From Aureimonas sp. OT7 (GTDB lineage Bacteria > Pseudomonadota > Alphaproteobacteria > Rhizobiales > Rhizobiaceae): DNA of 64,000 nt. Shown here in pieces: positions 29,621 through 37,502 of this stretch. The stretch's first letter is position 1, and each line of letters starts with the position of its first letter. The translations under genes and the position numbers were made by a program. Below the pieces are notes generated by a model. That model had not been told where the DNA came from, ran no database searches, and was given only the letters and a program-made list of their open reading frames with translations. The stretch covers positions 3,877,001-3,941,000 of the forward strand of contig NZ_CP062167.1 in NCBI RefSeq assembly GCF_014844055.1, in the 5' to 3' direction.

Positions 29621-30352
29621 ATGATCGACCTTTCGGGAAAGACGGCCTTCATAACGGCGGCGGCACAGGGCATCGGCAAGGCCACGGTGGAACTGTTCGC
29701 CGCGGCGGGAGCGCGTGTGATCGCCTCCGACATCAACGAGGCGGCCTTGGGCGAACTGTCTGGCGTGGCCGGCGTGGAGACACTGAAGCTCGACGTTCTC
29801 GATGCGGGGGCCGTGGAGGCGGCTGCGGTGAAGGCCGGCGCGATCGACATTCTCTTCAATTGCGCCGGCGTCGTCCACTCCGGGACCATTCTGGACTGCA
29901 GCGACAAGGATCTCGACTTCGCCTTCGATCTGAACGTCCGTGCCCAGATGCACACGATCCAGGCGATCCTTCCCGGTATGCTGGAGCGTGGCGACGGCTG
30001 CATCATCAACATGGCGTCCGTTGCCTCCAGCGTGAAGGCCGTGCCGAATCGCTTTGCCTACAGCGTCACCAAGGCCGCCGTAATCGGCCTGACCAAATCG
30101 GTCGCCGCCGACTATGTCGGAAAGGGTATCCGCTGCAATGCCATCTGCCCGGGCACCGTCGATTCCCCCTCGCTTCAGGAGCGCCTGCGCGCCGGCGGCG
30201 ACTACGAGGGCGCCCGCGCTGCCTTCATCGCGCGCCAGCCCATCGGCCGGATCGGCCAGCCGGAGGAAATCGCGGCGCTGGCGCTGCATCTGGCCGGCGC
30301 CACCTACACCACCGGCCAGATCCATGTGATCGACGGCGGCTGGACGGCCTGA
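29621..30352 (+). CDS. SDR family dehydrogenase, BDH2/DHRS6-like
   Basis: NAD(P)-dependent short-chain dehydrogenase of 243 residues: cofactor loop TAAAQGIG, NCAG motif, catalytic Ser in NMASVASSV and Tyr-Lys in YSVTKAAVIG. The segment CPGTVDSPSLQER closely follows human BDH2/DHRS6 and the bacterial sugar-acid dehydrogenases (e.g. 2-keto-3-deoxy-L-fuconate dehydrogenase) of that subgroup. GGAGACAGC before the ATG is a good ribosome site. The substrate could be a hydroxy acid or a keto-deoxy sugar acid; context does not decide. Confidence 0.85.
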   Translation: MIDLSGKTAFITAAAQGIGKATVELFAAAGARVIASDINEAALGELSGVAGVETLKLDVLDAGAVEAAAVKAGAIDILFNCAGVVHSGTILDCSDKDLDFAFDLNVRAQMHTIQAILPGMLERGDGCIINMASVASSVKAVPNRFAYSVTKAAVIGLTKSVAADYVGKGIRCNAICPGTVDSPSLQERLRAGGDYEGARAAFIARQPIGRIGQPEEIAALALHLAGATYTTGQIHVIDGGWTA

Positions 30353-30364
30353 CACATTGGCGAA

Positions 30365-30387
30365 GGGCAGGGACCGCGTCCCTGCCC
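30365..30387. terminator. bidirectional hairpin between SDR and EamA genes
   Basis: Perfect 10-bp inverted repeat GGGCAGGGAC / GTCCCTGCCC with a CGC loop, placed in the 55-bp gap between two convergent genes. It lacks a T run, so termination is inferred from its strength and position. Confidence 0.55.
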
Positions 30388-30407
30388 CCATTGCCGCGCG
30401 CGGGCGG

Positions 30408-31286
30408 CTACAGGCGCTTTCGGTTCTCGCGCCACCAGATATAGATGCCGCTGGCGATCAGGATGGCGGTACCCGCCAGCGTCAGCGGGTGCATCGGATC
30501 GCCGAACCAGAAGATGCTGAGCAGCGCCGAGAACATCACCTGCGAATACAGGAAGGGTGACAGCAGCGACGCCGGGGCGAAGGAAAACGCCTTCACCAGC
30601 ACGGTATGGCCGAGGGCGCCGAACGCCCCCATCACGAACATCAGCATCCATTGCGACAGCGCGGGCGTCTGCCATACGGGCAGCACGACCAGGCACATGA
30701 TGACCATGCCTGCGGCGGTCGTGTTGAACTGCGTCACCGCGGGGTTTTCCGCATGCGCCAGATGGCGCGTCATCATCAGGTACACCGAATTGCTGACGAC
30801 GGCGGCCAGCGGCAGCAACAGCCACGGGTCGGTGCGGCCAAGCTCGGGGCGGACGACCAGCAGCACGCCGACGAAGCCGGCGACCACCGCTGTAATGCGG
30901 TGGATGCCGATCGTTTCCTTCAACACCAGCACGGACAGGAGCGTCACGAACACGGGCGAGAAGAACAGGACGGCCGTCGCGTCGGCCAGCGGCACGCGCG
31001 CTATGGCCATGTACATCAGCAGCGTCGAGGAGAGCAGGCACATGCCGCGCAGGAACTGCAGCAGCGGATGGCGGGACCTCAGATAGCCGAAGCCGCCGCT
31101 GCGGGCAGCCAGGACGCCGCCGACGAGGATCGTGTGGAAGACGTAGCGCCCCCAGACCACCTGCATGACCGGCAGCGTTCCCGTGAGGCTCTTGGCCACG
31201 GCATCCATGGACGAGAAGATCATCCCGGCGGCCAGCGTAAGCAGGATGCCGCCGAGTATGGAAGTGGACGCTGTCTGGCTGGGCAT
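30408..31286 (-). CDS. DMT superfamily transporter (EamA domains)
   Basis: Inner-membrane carrier of 292 residues with about ten predicted helices in two EamA repeats (first from ILGGILLTLAAGMIFSSMDA, second from WLLLPLAAVVSNSVYLMM). Such proteins export or import small metabolites; the substrate is not indicated by neighbours. Convergent with the SDR gene across a strong hairpin; upstream gap of 100 bp to the IMPase-family gene holds its promoter. Confidence 0.88.
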   Translation of the reverse strand: MPSQTASTSILGGILLTLAAGMIFSSMDAVAKSLTGTLPVMQVVWGRYVFHTILVGGVLAARSGGFGYLRSRHPLLQFLRGMCLLSSTLLMYMAIARVPLADATAVLFFSPVFVTLLSVLVLKETIGIHRITAVVAGFVGVLLVVRPELGRTDPWLLLPLAAVVSNSVYLMMTRHLAHAENPAVTQFNTTAAGMVIMCLVVLPVWQTPALSQWMLMFVMGAFGALGHTVLVKAFSFAPASLLSPFLYSQVMFSALLSIFWFGDPMHPLTLAGTAILIASGIYIWWRENRKRL

Positions 31287-31386
31287 GTCGATCTTACGGG
31301 AGGTCGCTTCGGATCCCTCCCATAAAGCCTGTTTGCCTTACCATTGGAATGGTTATCGCGCGCAACGCGCATAATTCCGCGTGCCG

Positions 31387-32214
31387 TCAGGCGGTGAGCG
31401 CCAAGGCGCTTGCCGTTTCACCGCCCCCGATAATCATGGGCTGGCGCCAGACCACGCCGCGCGGGGCATCGAAGCGCGTGAAATCCTTCCAGTCGTGGGC
31501 GGCGTCCTGACGCGTCAGCACCGTTCCGCCCGTTGCCAGAACCAGGGGCACGCCGCCGGCGACATCCCATATATTGGGCGAGTCGAACCGCGCGCCCGCA
31601 AGGAGCCCGGCGGCCACGAAGGCGCACTCCGCCGCCGCCGAGCCCGTCTGCCGCGCCTCGTAGCCAAGGCTCATGTCGGTCATCAGGTTCGGCATGGCGA
31701 CGATGCGCCGCTTGACGGCGGATCGGTCCACCGCCTCGATGCGCGCCCCGTCGAAGAACAGCGAGCCGCCTTTGGTGGCATGATAGACCCCGGGCCGCAG
31801 CGCATGGCTGGTCGAGCACCAGACCGCGCCGACGATGGGGTCCCCCTTGTGGACGAGCCCGATCGAGGCCGCGAAGATGGGAAAGCCGTTGACGAAATTG
31901 GCCGTCCCGTCGACGGGGTCTATCACCCAGGTATAGTCGCCCGGGGGCAGGTCGCCGCCGCCCTCCTCTTCGCCGATGATGGCGTGGGTGGGATAGCGTT
32001 CGGCAAGGCGTTCGCGCAGCACGGCCTCGACGGCGCTGTCGATTTCGGATACCGGGTCGCGGAACTCGGCCTCCGCCTCCTCCTCGCGCGACAGCTTCTT
32101 GTACTTGACCGCAAGGGCTGTGCCGAGGGACGCGATGATGCGGTCTCCGGCCAGTTGCGCCAGCTCCACGGCCAGGCGTTCCAGATCCCGAAGATCGTCC
32201 TGTGCCTGGCTCAT
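31387..32214 (-). CDS. inositol monophosphatase family protein
   Basis: Mg2+-dependent sugar/inositol phosphatase fold of 275 residues. The metal-binding motifs are intact: GEEEGGG (first acidic site), WVIDPVDGTANFV (the DPxDGT signature), and NIWDVAGG near the C-terminus. It overlaps the PfkB kinase gene by 4 bp, so a kinase and phosphatase acting on related polyol or sugar substrates are translated together. True substrate unknown; 3'(2'),5'-bisphosphate is an alternative. Confidence 0.9.
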   Translation of the reverse strand: MSQAQDDLRDLERLAVELAQLAGDRIIASLGTALAVKYKKLSREEEAEAEFRDPVSEIDSAVEAVLRERLAERYPTHAIIGEEEGGGDLPPGDYTWVIDPVDGTANFVNGFPIFAASIGLVHKGDPIVGAVWCSTSHALRPGVYHATKGGSLFFDGARIEAVDRSAVKRRIVAMPNLMTDMSLGYEARQTGSAAAECAFVAAGLLAGARFDSPNIWDVAGGVPLVLATGGTVLTRQDAAHDWKDFTRFDAPRGVVWRQPMIIGGGETASALALTA

Positions 32215-33161
32215 TTGAGTTCCTCGATCTCCACCCGCCCCGCGACGATCTCGATGTCGTGCAGGTTACCGGTTCCGCGCCCATGGCGTGTCACATTCAT
32301 CGCGCCGGCGGCCGTCGCCAGTTTCAGGCAGGCATCCGGCTCGTCGCCGCGTGACAGGGCGACGGCCAGCGCGGCGGTCATGGAATCTCCCGCGCCGGAA
32401 TGGTCGCGCGGGGTCAGTTGCGGGGCCTTCGCCTCCCAGAAGCGATCCTGCATCAAGGCCAGCGCGCCGGCGCCCGCACAGGAGACGACGATATTGTCGG
32501 CCTTCTTGCGCAGCCCTTCCATTGCCTTCATCAGGCTTTTCCGGCTGTCGTCCTTGGCCAGGCCCGCCGCCTGCAGCTCCTCGTGGCTGACCTTGATCAA
32601 GGTCAGGCCTTCCTCGACCGCATCCAGGACGGTGCCCGCGATATCGGCGACGGAGATGACGTCGTTTGCCCTCAGGTCGCGGGACAGGCGCGTATAAACT
32701 TCCACGGGCAGGACCTTGCCGTCGGGTACGCCGGTCACGATCATCGTGCCGCAGCGTATGCCCTCGGCCAGGGCCGCGTTGTAAAGATCGTCGACCTCGT
32801 GGCGGTCCAGCCGGGGTGGCGGCACCGTGGCGATCTCCTTGCGCTGGCCGCCGCGCCGGTCGTTGATGTAGCCGCCATTGGCGTGGCGTATGGGCACGGC
32901 GCGCATATCCAGCCCCTCGGCCCGCACCAGCGCCTCGATCAGGGTACGCGCCTCGCCGCCCACCGGCCCGATCAACAGGGCCTTGCCACCGAGTTCGGCC
33001 GCCATGCGGGCGGCCCAGACGCCCTGCCCGCCGGCGTGGAAATAGACTTCGTCCTCGCCGCTGGCCAGCTTCTCGATGGTGATGGTGAAAAGCGGCCATG
33101 GCGCGAAGACCGCGATCTCCGCAGAGGCCTCTCGTTTACGCGCTACCTTATCGCTTGGCAT
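32211..33161 (-). CDS. PfkB family carbohydrate kinase
   Basis: Ribokinase-fold sugar or nucleoside kinase, 316 residues. The glycine-rich substrate region (FHAGGQGVWAARMAAELGG) and the C-terminal anion-hole and catalytic base motif (PRDHSGAGDSMTAAL, with Asp as base) are visible. The usual DTTGAGD reads DHSGAGD here, still keeping the base. The ATG at 33161 follows GGGAAG by ~3 bases; a longer frame to 33308 has no such support. Translationally coupled to the phosphatase gene downstream. Confidence 0.88.
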   Translation of the reverse strand: MPSDKVARKREASAEIAVFAPWPLFTITIEKLASGEDEVYFHAGGQGVWAARMAAELGGKALLIGPVGGEARTLIEALVRAEGLDMRAVPIRHANGGYINDRRGGQRKEIATVPPPRLDRHEVDDLYNAALAEGIRCGTMIVTGVPDGKVLPVEVYTRLSRDLRANDVISVADIAGTVLDAVEEGLTLIKVSHEELQAAGLAKDDSRKSLMKAMEGLRKKADNIVVSCAGAGALALMQDRFWEAKAPQLTPRDHSGAGDSMTAALAVALSRGDEPDACLKLATAAGAMNVTRHGRGTGNLHDIEIVAGRVEIEELK

Positions 33162-33230
33162 GATCTTCCCGCGGTTGTTTCGCTGACCAGAGGAAGCGAC
33201 AAACCACCGCATCGGTTGCTCTGCACCGGC

Positions 33231-33258
33231 AAAAAAACCCCGGCTCGATCGGCCGGGG
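33231..33258 (-). terminator. rho-independent terminator of the min operon
   Basis: Read on the minus strand: 7-bp perfect GC stem CCCCGGC / GCCGGGG with a 7-base loop, followed directly by seven T residues. It lies 10 bp after the stop of the 54-residue gene that follows minE, marking the end of the minC-minD-minE-small gene transcript. Confidence 0.9.
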
Positions 33259-33268
33259 TCAGGTCGGT

Positions 33269-33433
33269 CTAGTTGACGCGGCGCGCTTTCTCGACCGCTT
33301 CCTCGCACACCTCGACATGTTTGAGGAGCGCGTCGTTGGACAGGATCGCCGCGATGCTGCGGATGTTTCGACCCTGCATTTCCGGGGTTTCCTGTACCTT
33401 CTGCAACCGGACGAGAAGTTCGGCTCTGCTCAT
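33269..33433 (-). CDS. 54-residue small protein downstream of minE
   Basis: Not recognised. The product is soluble and mostly helical by composition (MSRAELLVRLQKVQETPEMQ at the start, LLKHVEVCEEAVEKARRV at the end), with one Cys. An excellent ribosome site (AAAGGAGAG, 6 bases before the ATG) supports translation. It lies 44 bp after minE and is closed by a strong terminator, so it is the fourth gene of the min operon. Function unknown; a link to division-site selection is only positional. Confidence 0.78.
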   Translation of the reverse strand: MSRAELLVRLQKVQETPEMQGRNIRSIAAILSNDALLKHVEVCEEAVEKARRVN

Positions 33434-33477
33434 CGTGGTCTCTCCTTTCGCTTCAAGCCTCGGATCCACAAGACCGG

Positions 33478-33762
33478 TCAGCCGTGTGCGGCACGAACCT
33501 CGCGGTCCATGACCGGCTCGGCCACCGGCAGTTCGATGTCCACCTCCAGCATGGAAATGGCATCGCCCCGATCCATCGACACCTTCACCTTCTCCGGGTC
33601 GATGGACACGTGCTTGGCAATGACCGCCAGGATCTCCTCGCGAAGGATGTTCACGAGGTCCGACTGGCCCACCGCGGCCCGCTCATGCGCCAGCAGAACC
33701 TGCAGGCGCTCACGCGCAGCCGGGGCCGTGTTGCGTCGGGCAAAGAGGTTGAACAGGTTCAT
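33478..33762 (-). CDS. minE: cell division topological specificity factor MinE
   Basis: Drives MinD off the membrane and sets Min oscillation, keeping the division inhibitor away from midcell. The N-terminal membrane-targeting helix (NLFNLFARR), the MinD-contact region ([20 protein letters not shown]) and the C-terminal dimer domain ([19 protein letters not shown]) are all present. 94 residues. Start overlaps the minD stop by 4 bp. Confidence 0.97.
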   Translation of the reverse strand: MNLFNLFARRNTAPAARERLQVLLAHERAAVGQSDLVNILREEILAVIAKHVSIDPEKVKVSMDRGDAISMLEVDIELPVAEPVMDREVRAAHG

Positions 33763-34574
33763 GCCGCCCTCCTGCCGAAGAGTTTGCCGAGGAGACCGCG
33801 CTTGTCGGTCGGCACGATCATCGGCACGGCGTCGCCGTTCAGGCGGCGGGCCGCATCCATGTAGGCGCGCGCCGGGGCGCTGTTGGCGTCCGACAGGGTG
33901 ACGGGCGTTCCAAGGTTGGAGGCGCGCAGCACCTCGGCGCTTTCCGGAATGATCCCGAGAAGCGGAATGGACAGGATCTCGAGCACGTCCTCGACCTTGA
34001 GCATGTCGCCACGCTCGGCCCGAATCGTATCGTAGCGGGTGAGCAGCAGGTGCTTTTCGATCCGCTCGCCGCGCTCGGCACGTTCGGTCTTGGAATCGAG
34101 CAGGCCGATGATGCGGTCCGAGTCGCGCACCGACGACACTTCCGGATTGGTGACGACGACCGCGATGTCGGCATGGCGCATGGCCAGCGTGGCGCCGCGC
34201 TCGATGCCGGCCGGGCTATCGCAGATCACCCAGTCGAACTGTTCCTTCAACTCGCCCATCACGCGCTCGACACCCTCGGAGGTGAGGTTGTCCTTGTCGC
34301 GCGTCTGCGAGGCCGGCAGAAGGTGCAGCGTATCGATGCGCTTGTCGCGGATCAGCGCCTGCGGCAGCTTGGCGTCGCCCTGGACGACGTTGATGAGATC
34401 GTAGACGACCCGGCGTTCGGCGCCCATCACCAGATCGAGGTTGCGAAGGCCGACGTCGAAATCGACGACCACGACCTTCTGGCCGCCCTGCGCAAGCGCG
34501 GCGCCCAGCGCGGCGGTCGAGGTCGTCTTGCCGACTCCTCCCTTGCCCGACGTCACTACCAGAACTTTTGCCAT
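33759..34574 (-). CDS. minD: septum site-determining ATPase MinD
   Basis: Membrane-cycling ParA/MinD ATPase that recruits MinC. The deviant Walker A is [10 protein letters not shown] (residues ~9-18), the switch regions include [11 protein letters not shown] and [10 protein letters not shown], and the C-terminus ends in the amphipathic membrane helix [11 protein letters not shown]. The ATG at 34574 ([13 protein letters not shown]) follows AAAGGACG; 271 residues. Second gene of minC-minD-minE, 17 bp after minC. Confidence 0.97.
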   Translation of the reverse strand: MAKVLVVTSGKGGVGKTTSTAALGAALAQGGQKVVVVDFDVGLRNLDLVMGAERRVVYDLINVVQGDAKLPQALIRDKRIDTLHLLPASQTRDKDNLTSEGVERVMGELKEQFDWVICDSPAGIERGATLAMRHADIAVVVTNPEVSSVRDSDRIIGLLDSKTERAERGERIEKHLLLTRYDTIRAERGDMLKVEDVLEILSIPLLGIIPESAEVLRASNLGTPVTLSDANSAPARAYMDAARRLNGDAVPMIVPTDKRGLLGKLFGRRAA

Positions 34575-34591
34575 TATCGACGTCCTTTCGT

Positions 34592-35344
34592 TCAAGCCAG
34601 AACGGCTGCCTTCAGTACATCCCCGTCCAGCCAGACCTGCACGGCCTGCCCCCGGAGTTTCTGTTCCATGTCTTCCGCGGTCTTGTAGAGGCCGTCGATC
34701 GCGATCAGCTCGGCCTCGAGCCTGCGGCAGAAAATGCGTGCCTTCGGGTTGCCCGCGGAGCCGGCCAGGGCTCGGCCGCGAAGCGCGCCGTAAACGTGGA
34801 TGGAGCCGCCCGCCACGATCTCCGCCCCGGACGAGACGGACCCGAGCACGGTCACGTCCCCTTCGGGATGGATGATCGACTGGCCCGAGCGCACGCTTTC
34901 CTCGACGATCAGCGTGGAATTGCCCTGCGGCGGCACATAGACGCTGGCCGCGGCATCGCGCGCGGGTTCGCTGCGCGCTTTCGGGCCGGCAGCCGGCGTT
35001 ACGCCCTCGTCCGGCACCTCGACGTCCGCTGCCGGGCGGCCGCCGCGCATTTCCGGCGGCATGCCGGGGCCGAGCAGCGACGGCTTGGCGCCCTCGATGC
35101 CCATGATCCTGACATTGCGCCTGGCCAGTTCGTCGATCAGGGCCTGCAGAGTATCCCGGGTGATCGGCAAGCCGGCGACGTCCAGCACGATGGGCCGGCT
35201 CAGGAAGAAGCCGGTGGAGCGCCGGGCAAGGTCATCCAGTTCGTGGAGCCAATCCTCGAAGGGAAGCTCCGGCGACAGGACGAGCGCCAGAAAGGACCGT
35301 CCGCGCAGGCGGATTGCTTTGCGACTGGTCAAGGTTTCATTCAT
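34592..35344 (-). CDS. minC: septum site-determining protein MinC
   Basis: FtsZ polymerisation inhibitor recruited by MinD. N-terminal FtsZ-binding domain (residues ~10-100) is followed by a variable linker and the C-terminal beta-helix MinD-binding domain (SGQSIIHPEGDVTVLGSVSSGAEI, GSIHVYGALRGRALAG). The ATG at 35344 gives 250 residues. A TTAA-N7-TTAA sequence lies 42-56 bp upstream, matching the CtrA recognition pattern, so the min operon is probably under cell-cycle control. Confidence 0.95.
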   Translation of the reverse strand: MNETLTSRKAIRLRGRSFLALVLSPELPFEDWLHELDDLARRSTGFFLSRPIVLDVAGLPITRDTLQALIDELARRNVRIMGIEGAKPSLLGPGMPPEMRGGRPAADVEVPDEGVTPAAGPKARSEPARDAAASVYVPPQGNSTLIVEESVRSGQSIIHPEGDVTVLGSVSSGAEIVAGGSIHVYGALRGRALAGSAGNPKARIFCRRLEAELIAIDGLYKTAEDMEQKLRGQAVQVWLDGDVLKAAVLA

Positions 35345-35385
35345 CTTGGTTAACGAGTGGTTTCCATGGTGTACGGCCTCCACGG

Positions 35386-35400
35386 TTAACACCCGGTTAA
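35386..35400 (-). promoter_or_regulatory. CtrA-type binding site upstream of minC
   Basis: Exact TTAA-N7-TTAA (TTAA, CACCCGG, TTAA on the plus strand) 42 bp before the minC start. A further TTAA lies at 35350-35353. CtrA sites of this form are known in alphaproteobacteria, and CtrA control of min genes has been reported in Sinorhizobium; the site here is inferred from pattern and position only. Confidence 0.65.
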
Positions 35401-35460
35401 TTCCCGAACCTTGCGCCTTTGCGCCGATGACGGATTTTTTTGGGTGGCCCGCGCAGGGCG

Positions 35461-36450
35461 TCAGGCGACGCCGGCGCGCAGGAGGTCCAGCGTGCGGATA
35501 AAGCCGACCGGAAGCATGCCCTCCACCACGAAGAGGGCGCCGATCTTGCGGGCCTCCATCAGCGTCAACGCTTCGGCGGCCAGGGTCGACGCACCGACGA
35601 CGATAGGTCCGTGCGTCATCACCGCCGAGACGGTGCGCTCGGCGAGGTCGGGCGACAGATGACGTCTGAGGTCGCCGTCGGTGATCATCCCGACGAGGTT
35701 ACCGGCCCCGTCGACGATGCCGACCGCGCCGAAACCGTGGGCCGACATCACGCGGACGGCCTCGGCGACGTTGGCGTCGAGCCCTGTCAACGGCAGGGAC
35801 TGCCCGGTGTGCATCAGGTCTCCCACCGTCTGCAACTGGGCGCCCAGCTTGCCGCCGGGGTGGAATATCTTGAAATCGTCCGGCGAGAAGCCGCGATCCT
35901 CGATCAGCGCGACCGCGATGGCGTCGCCGATGGCAAGCTGCATGAGGGTGGACGTGGTGGGCGCCAGATTATGTGGACATGCCTCGCGCACACGGGGCAG
36001 GACAAGCGGCACCGTCGAGGCCATCGCGAGTGTGCTGTCGCCGGCGGCCGTCAACGAGATCAACGGCACTTCGAATCGCTTGGCATAGGTGATCGTCTGC
36101 GCCAGCTCGCTCGTCTCGCCGGACCAGGACAGCGCCATGATGACATCCGTCCTGTCGATCATACCGAGATCGCCGTGGTTCGCCTCCGTCGGATGGAGAT
36201 GGTAGGCGGGCGTGCCCGTGGAGGCGAATGTGGCCGCGAGCTTGCGTGCGATGTGCCCGCTCTTGCCGACGCCGGTCACGATCAGCCGGCCGGGCCGCAA
36301 GCGGATCAGCGCAACGGCATCCGCGATGGCCTTTCCCAACGGCCCGTTCCGGATATCGGCGGACAGTATTTCGAAAGCATCGCTGGCGGCGGACAGGCTG
36401 CGGAGCGCTGAGCCCACGATGGCAAGCGAACGGTCTTCAGCTTTTGACAT
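35461..36450 (-). CDS. kdsD: KpsF/GutQ family sugar-phosphate isomerase (arabinose-5-phosphate isomerase-like)
   Basis: Interconverts ribulose 5-phosphate and arabinose 5-phosphate, the entry to Kdo for lipopolysaccharide. An N-terminal SIS domain (VTGVGKSGHIARKLAATFAS, HPTEANHGDLGM, ALSWSGETSEL) is followed by two CBS repeats (MITDGDLRRHL, LFVVEGMLPVGFIR), the KdsD architecture. 329 residues, full length. Followed upstream by a GntR-family gene on the same strand, 20 bp away, so regulated co-expression is likely. Confidence 0.88.
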   Translation of the reverse strand: MSKAEDRSLAIVGSALRSLSAASDAFEILSADIRNGPLGKAIADAVALIRLRPGRLIVTGVGKSGHIARKLAATFASTGTPAYHLHPTEANHGDLGMIDRTDVIMALSWSGETSELAQTITYAKRFEVPLISLTAAGDSTLAMASTVPLVLPRVREACPHNLAPTTSTLMQLAIGDAIAVALIEDRGFSPDDFKIFHPGGKLGAQLQTVGDLMHTGQSLPLTGLDANVAEAVRVMSAHGFGAVGIVDGAGNLVGMITDGDLRRHLSPDLAERTVSAVMTHGPIVVGASTLAAEALTLMEARKIGALFVVEGMLPVGFIRTLDLLRAGVA

Positions 36451-36470
36451 CTGGTCTTCCGGGGCTGATC

Positions 36471-37184
36471 TCAGCTGTTCTCGTAGAACAAATCCTGCCC
36501 CAGATAGCAGCGCGCGACCCGCCGTTCCAGCGCCACGCCATCATAACTGAAGATGACGCGCGTCAATTCCAGCAGGGGCTCCCCGTCCTGTACGCCGAAA
36601 ACGCGCGCATCGTCGGCCCCGGCCACGATCGGCCTCACCGTCTCGGACATCCGGACGGCCAGGCTGTGCCCGAACCAACGCCCCTCGGCGGCCTCCATCA
36701 GGGCGGTTGCGCTGCGCGCGCCGGCCGGCGGCGCATACGGACTTTGCGCGACCTCGGTTAGAAAGATGCGCCCGCCATGCCGGCGCTGGCGTCGCATGGC
36801 CAGGATATCGCTGCCTGGTACGATCTTCAGGTCGGCGGCGATGGCGTCGTCCGCCCTGGATATAAACGCTTCGATCAGTTCGAGCTCTCCGGCGACGCGC
36901 TCTCCGGCGCTGTCGACGAAGGTGACGAAGCGCCGCGACGCTTCTTCTCCGGACGCGTCCAAGATCAACGTTCCCTTCCCCTGGGAACGATCGAGTACGC
37001 CATACTGATCGAGAATATCGAAAGCACGGCGCACCGTGCCGATGGAAAGACCGAGTTCGCGAGAGATCTCCGTCTCGCTGGCTATAAATTGGCCAGCGGG
37101 CCAGACGCCAGAGACTATTCGACCTATGAAGTCGTCAACGACCTGCAGATACAAGGGCCTAAGATCAAAAGTCTTGAGGCTCAT
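36471..37184 (-). CDS. GntR family transcriptional regulator (HutC/UTRA type)
   Basis: N-terminal winged helix (YLQVVDDFIGRIVSGVWPAG, then ETEISRELGLSIGTVRRAFD) and a C-terminal UTRA ligand domain (residues ~85-237), giving the HutC subfamily. It presumably binds a sugar-phosphate or amino-acid-like effector. The ATG at 37184 (MSLKTFDLRPLY) is chosen; the frame to 37205 adds only seven residues. It is divergent from zwf across a 318-bp AT-rich region and precedes the KdsD-like gene by 20 bp, so either could be its target. Confidence 0.9.
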   Translation of the reverse strand: MSLKTFDLRPLYLQVVDDFIGRIVSGVWPAGQFIASETEISRELGLSIGTVRRAFDILDQYGVLDRSQGKGTLILDASGEEASRRFVTFVDSAGERVAGELELIEAFISRADDAIAADLKIVPGSDILAMRRQRRHGGRIFLTEVAQSPYAPPAGARSATALMEAAEGRWFGHSLAVRMSETVRPIVAGADDARVFGVQDGEPLLELTRVIFSYDGVALERRVARCYLGQDLFYENS

Positions 37185-37502
37185 TTTACTCCCTATGCGC
37201 CGCACTATTCAGTTGTGCGTTATAGCACGACAAAAAAAAATGATGAAAGTCCTTCCAATTCAGTAAATTTCGAATGTTAAGTGTATATTTGTTTATATGA
37301 GTATCATCACTCGTTATATTCCTGTTGACTATGCAATTATCTTTGTGGCGCCGCGTCCCTTCCATCAAAACGTCACCTTGCCCGACCCTCGCGGACATGA
37401 CTCGATGCCTATCCGCGCGCTTTCATTTTCAATCGATTAGAATTACCCTTGCCGGCGGGTCGCCCTATAACCGACTCAAGGATTTCAGCAGGATTCGTAT
37501 TC
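37185..37502. promoter_or_regulatory. AT-rich divergent intergenic region, gntR / zwf
   Basis: 318 bp without a credible gene, markedly richer in A+T than its surroundings, with an A9 run near 37231-37239 and a TATATTTGTTTATAT stretch at about 37284-37298. TGAGT-ATCATC-ACTCG at about 37298-37312 is a short inverted repeat. It must hold the promoters of gntR and of zwf-pgl-edd; no single -35/-10 pair stands out. Confidence 0.6.
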
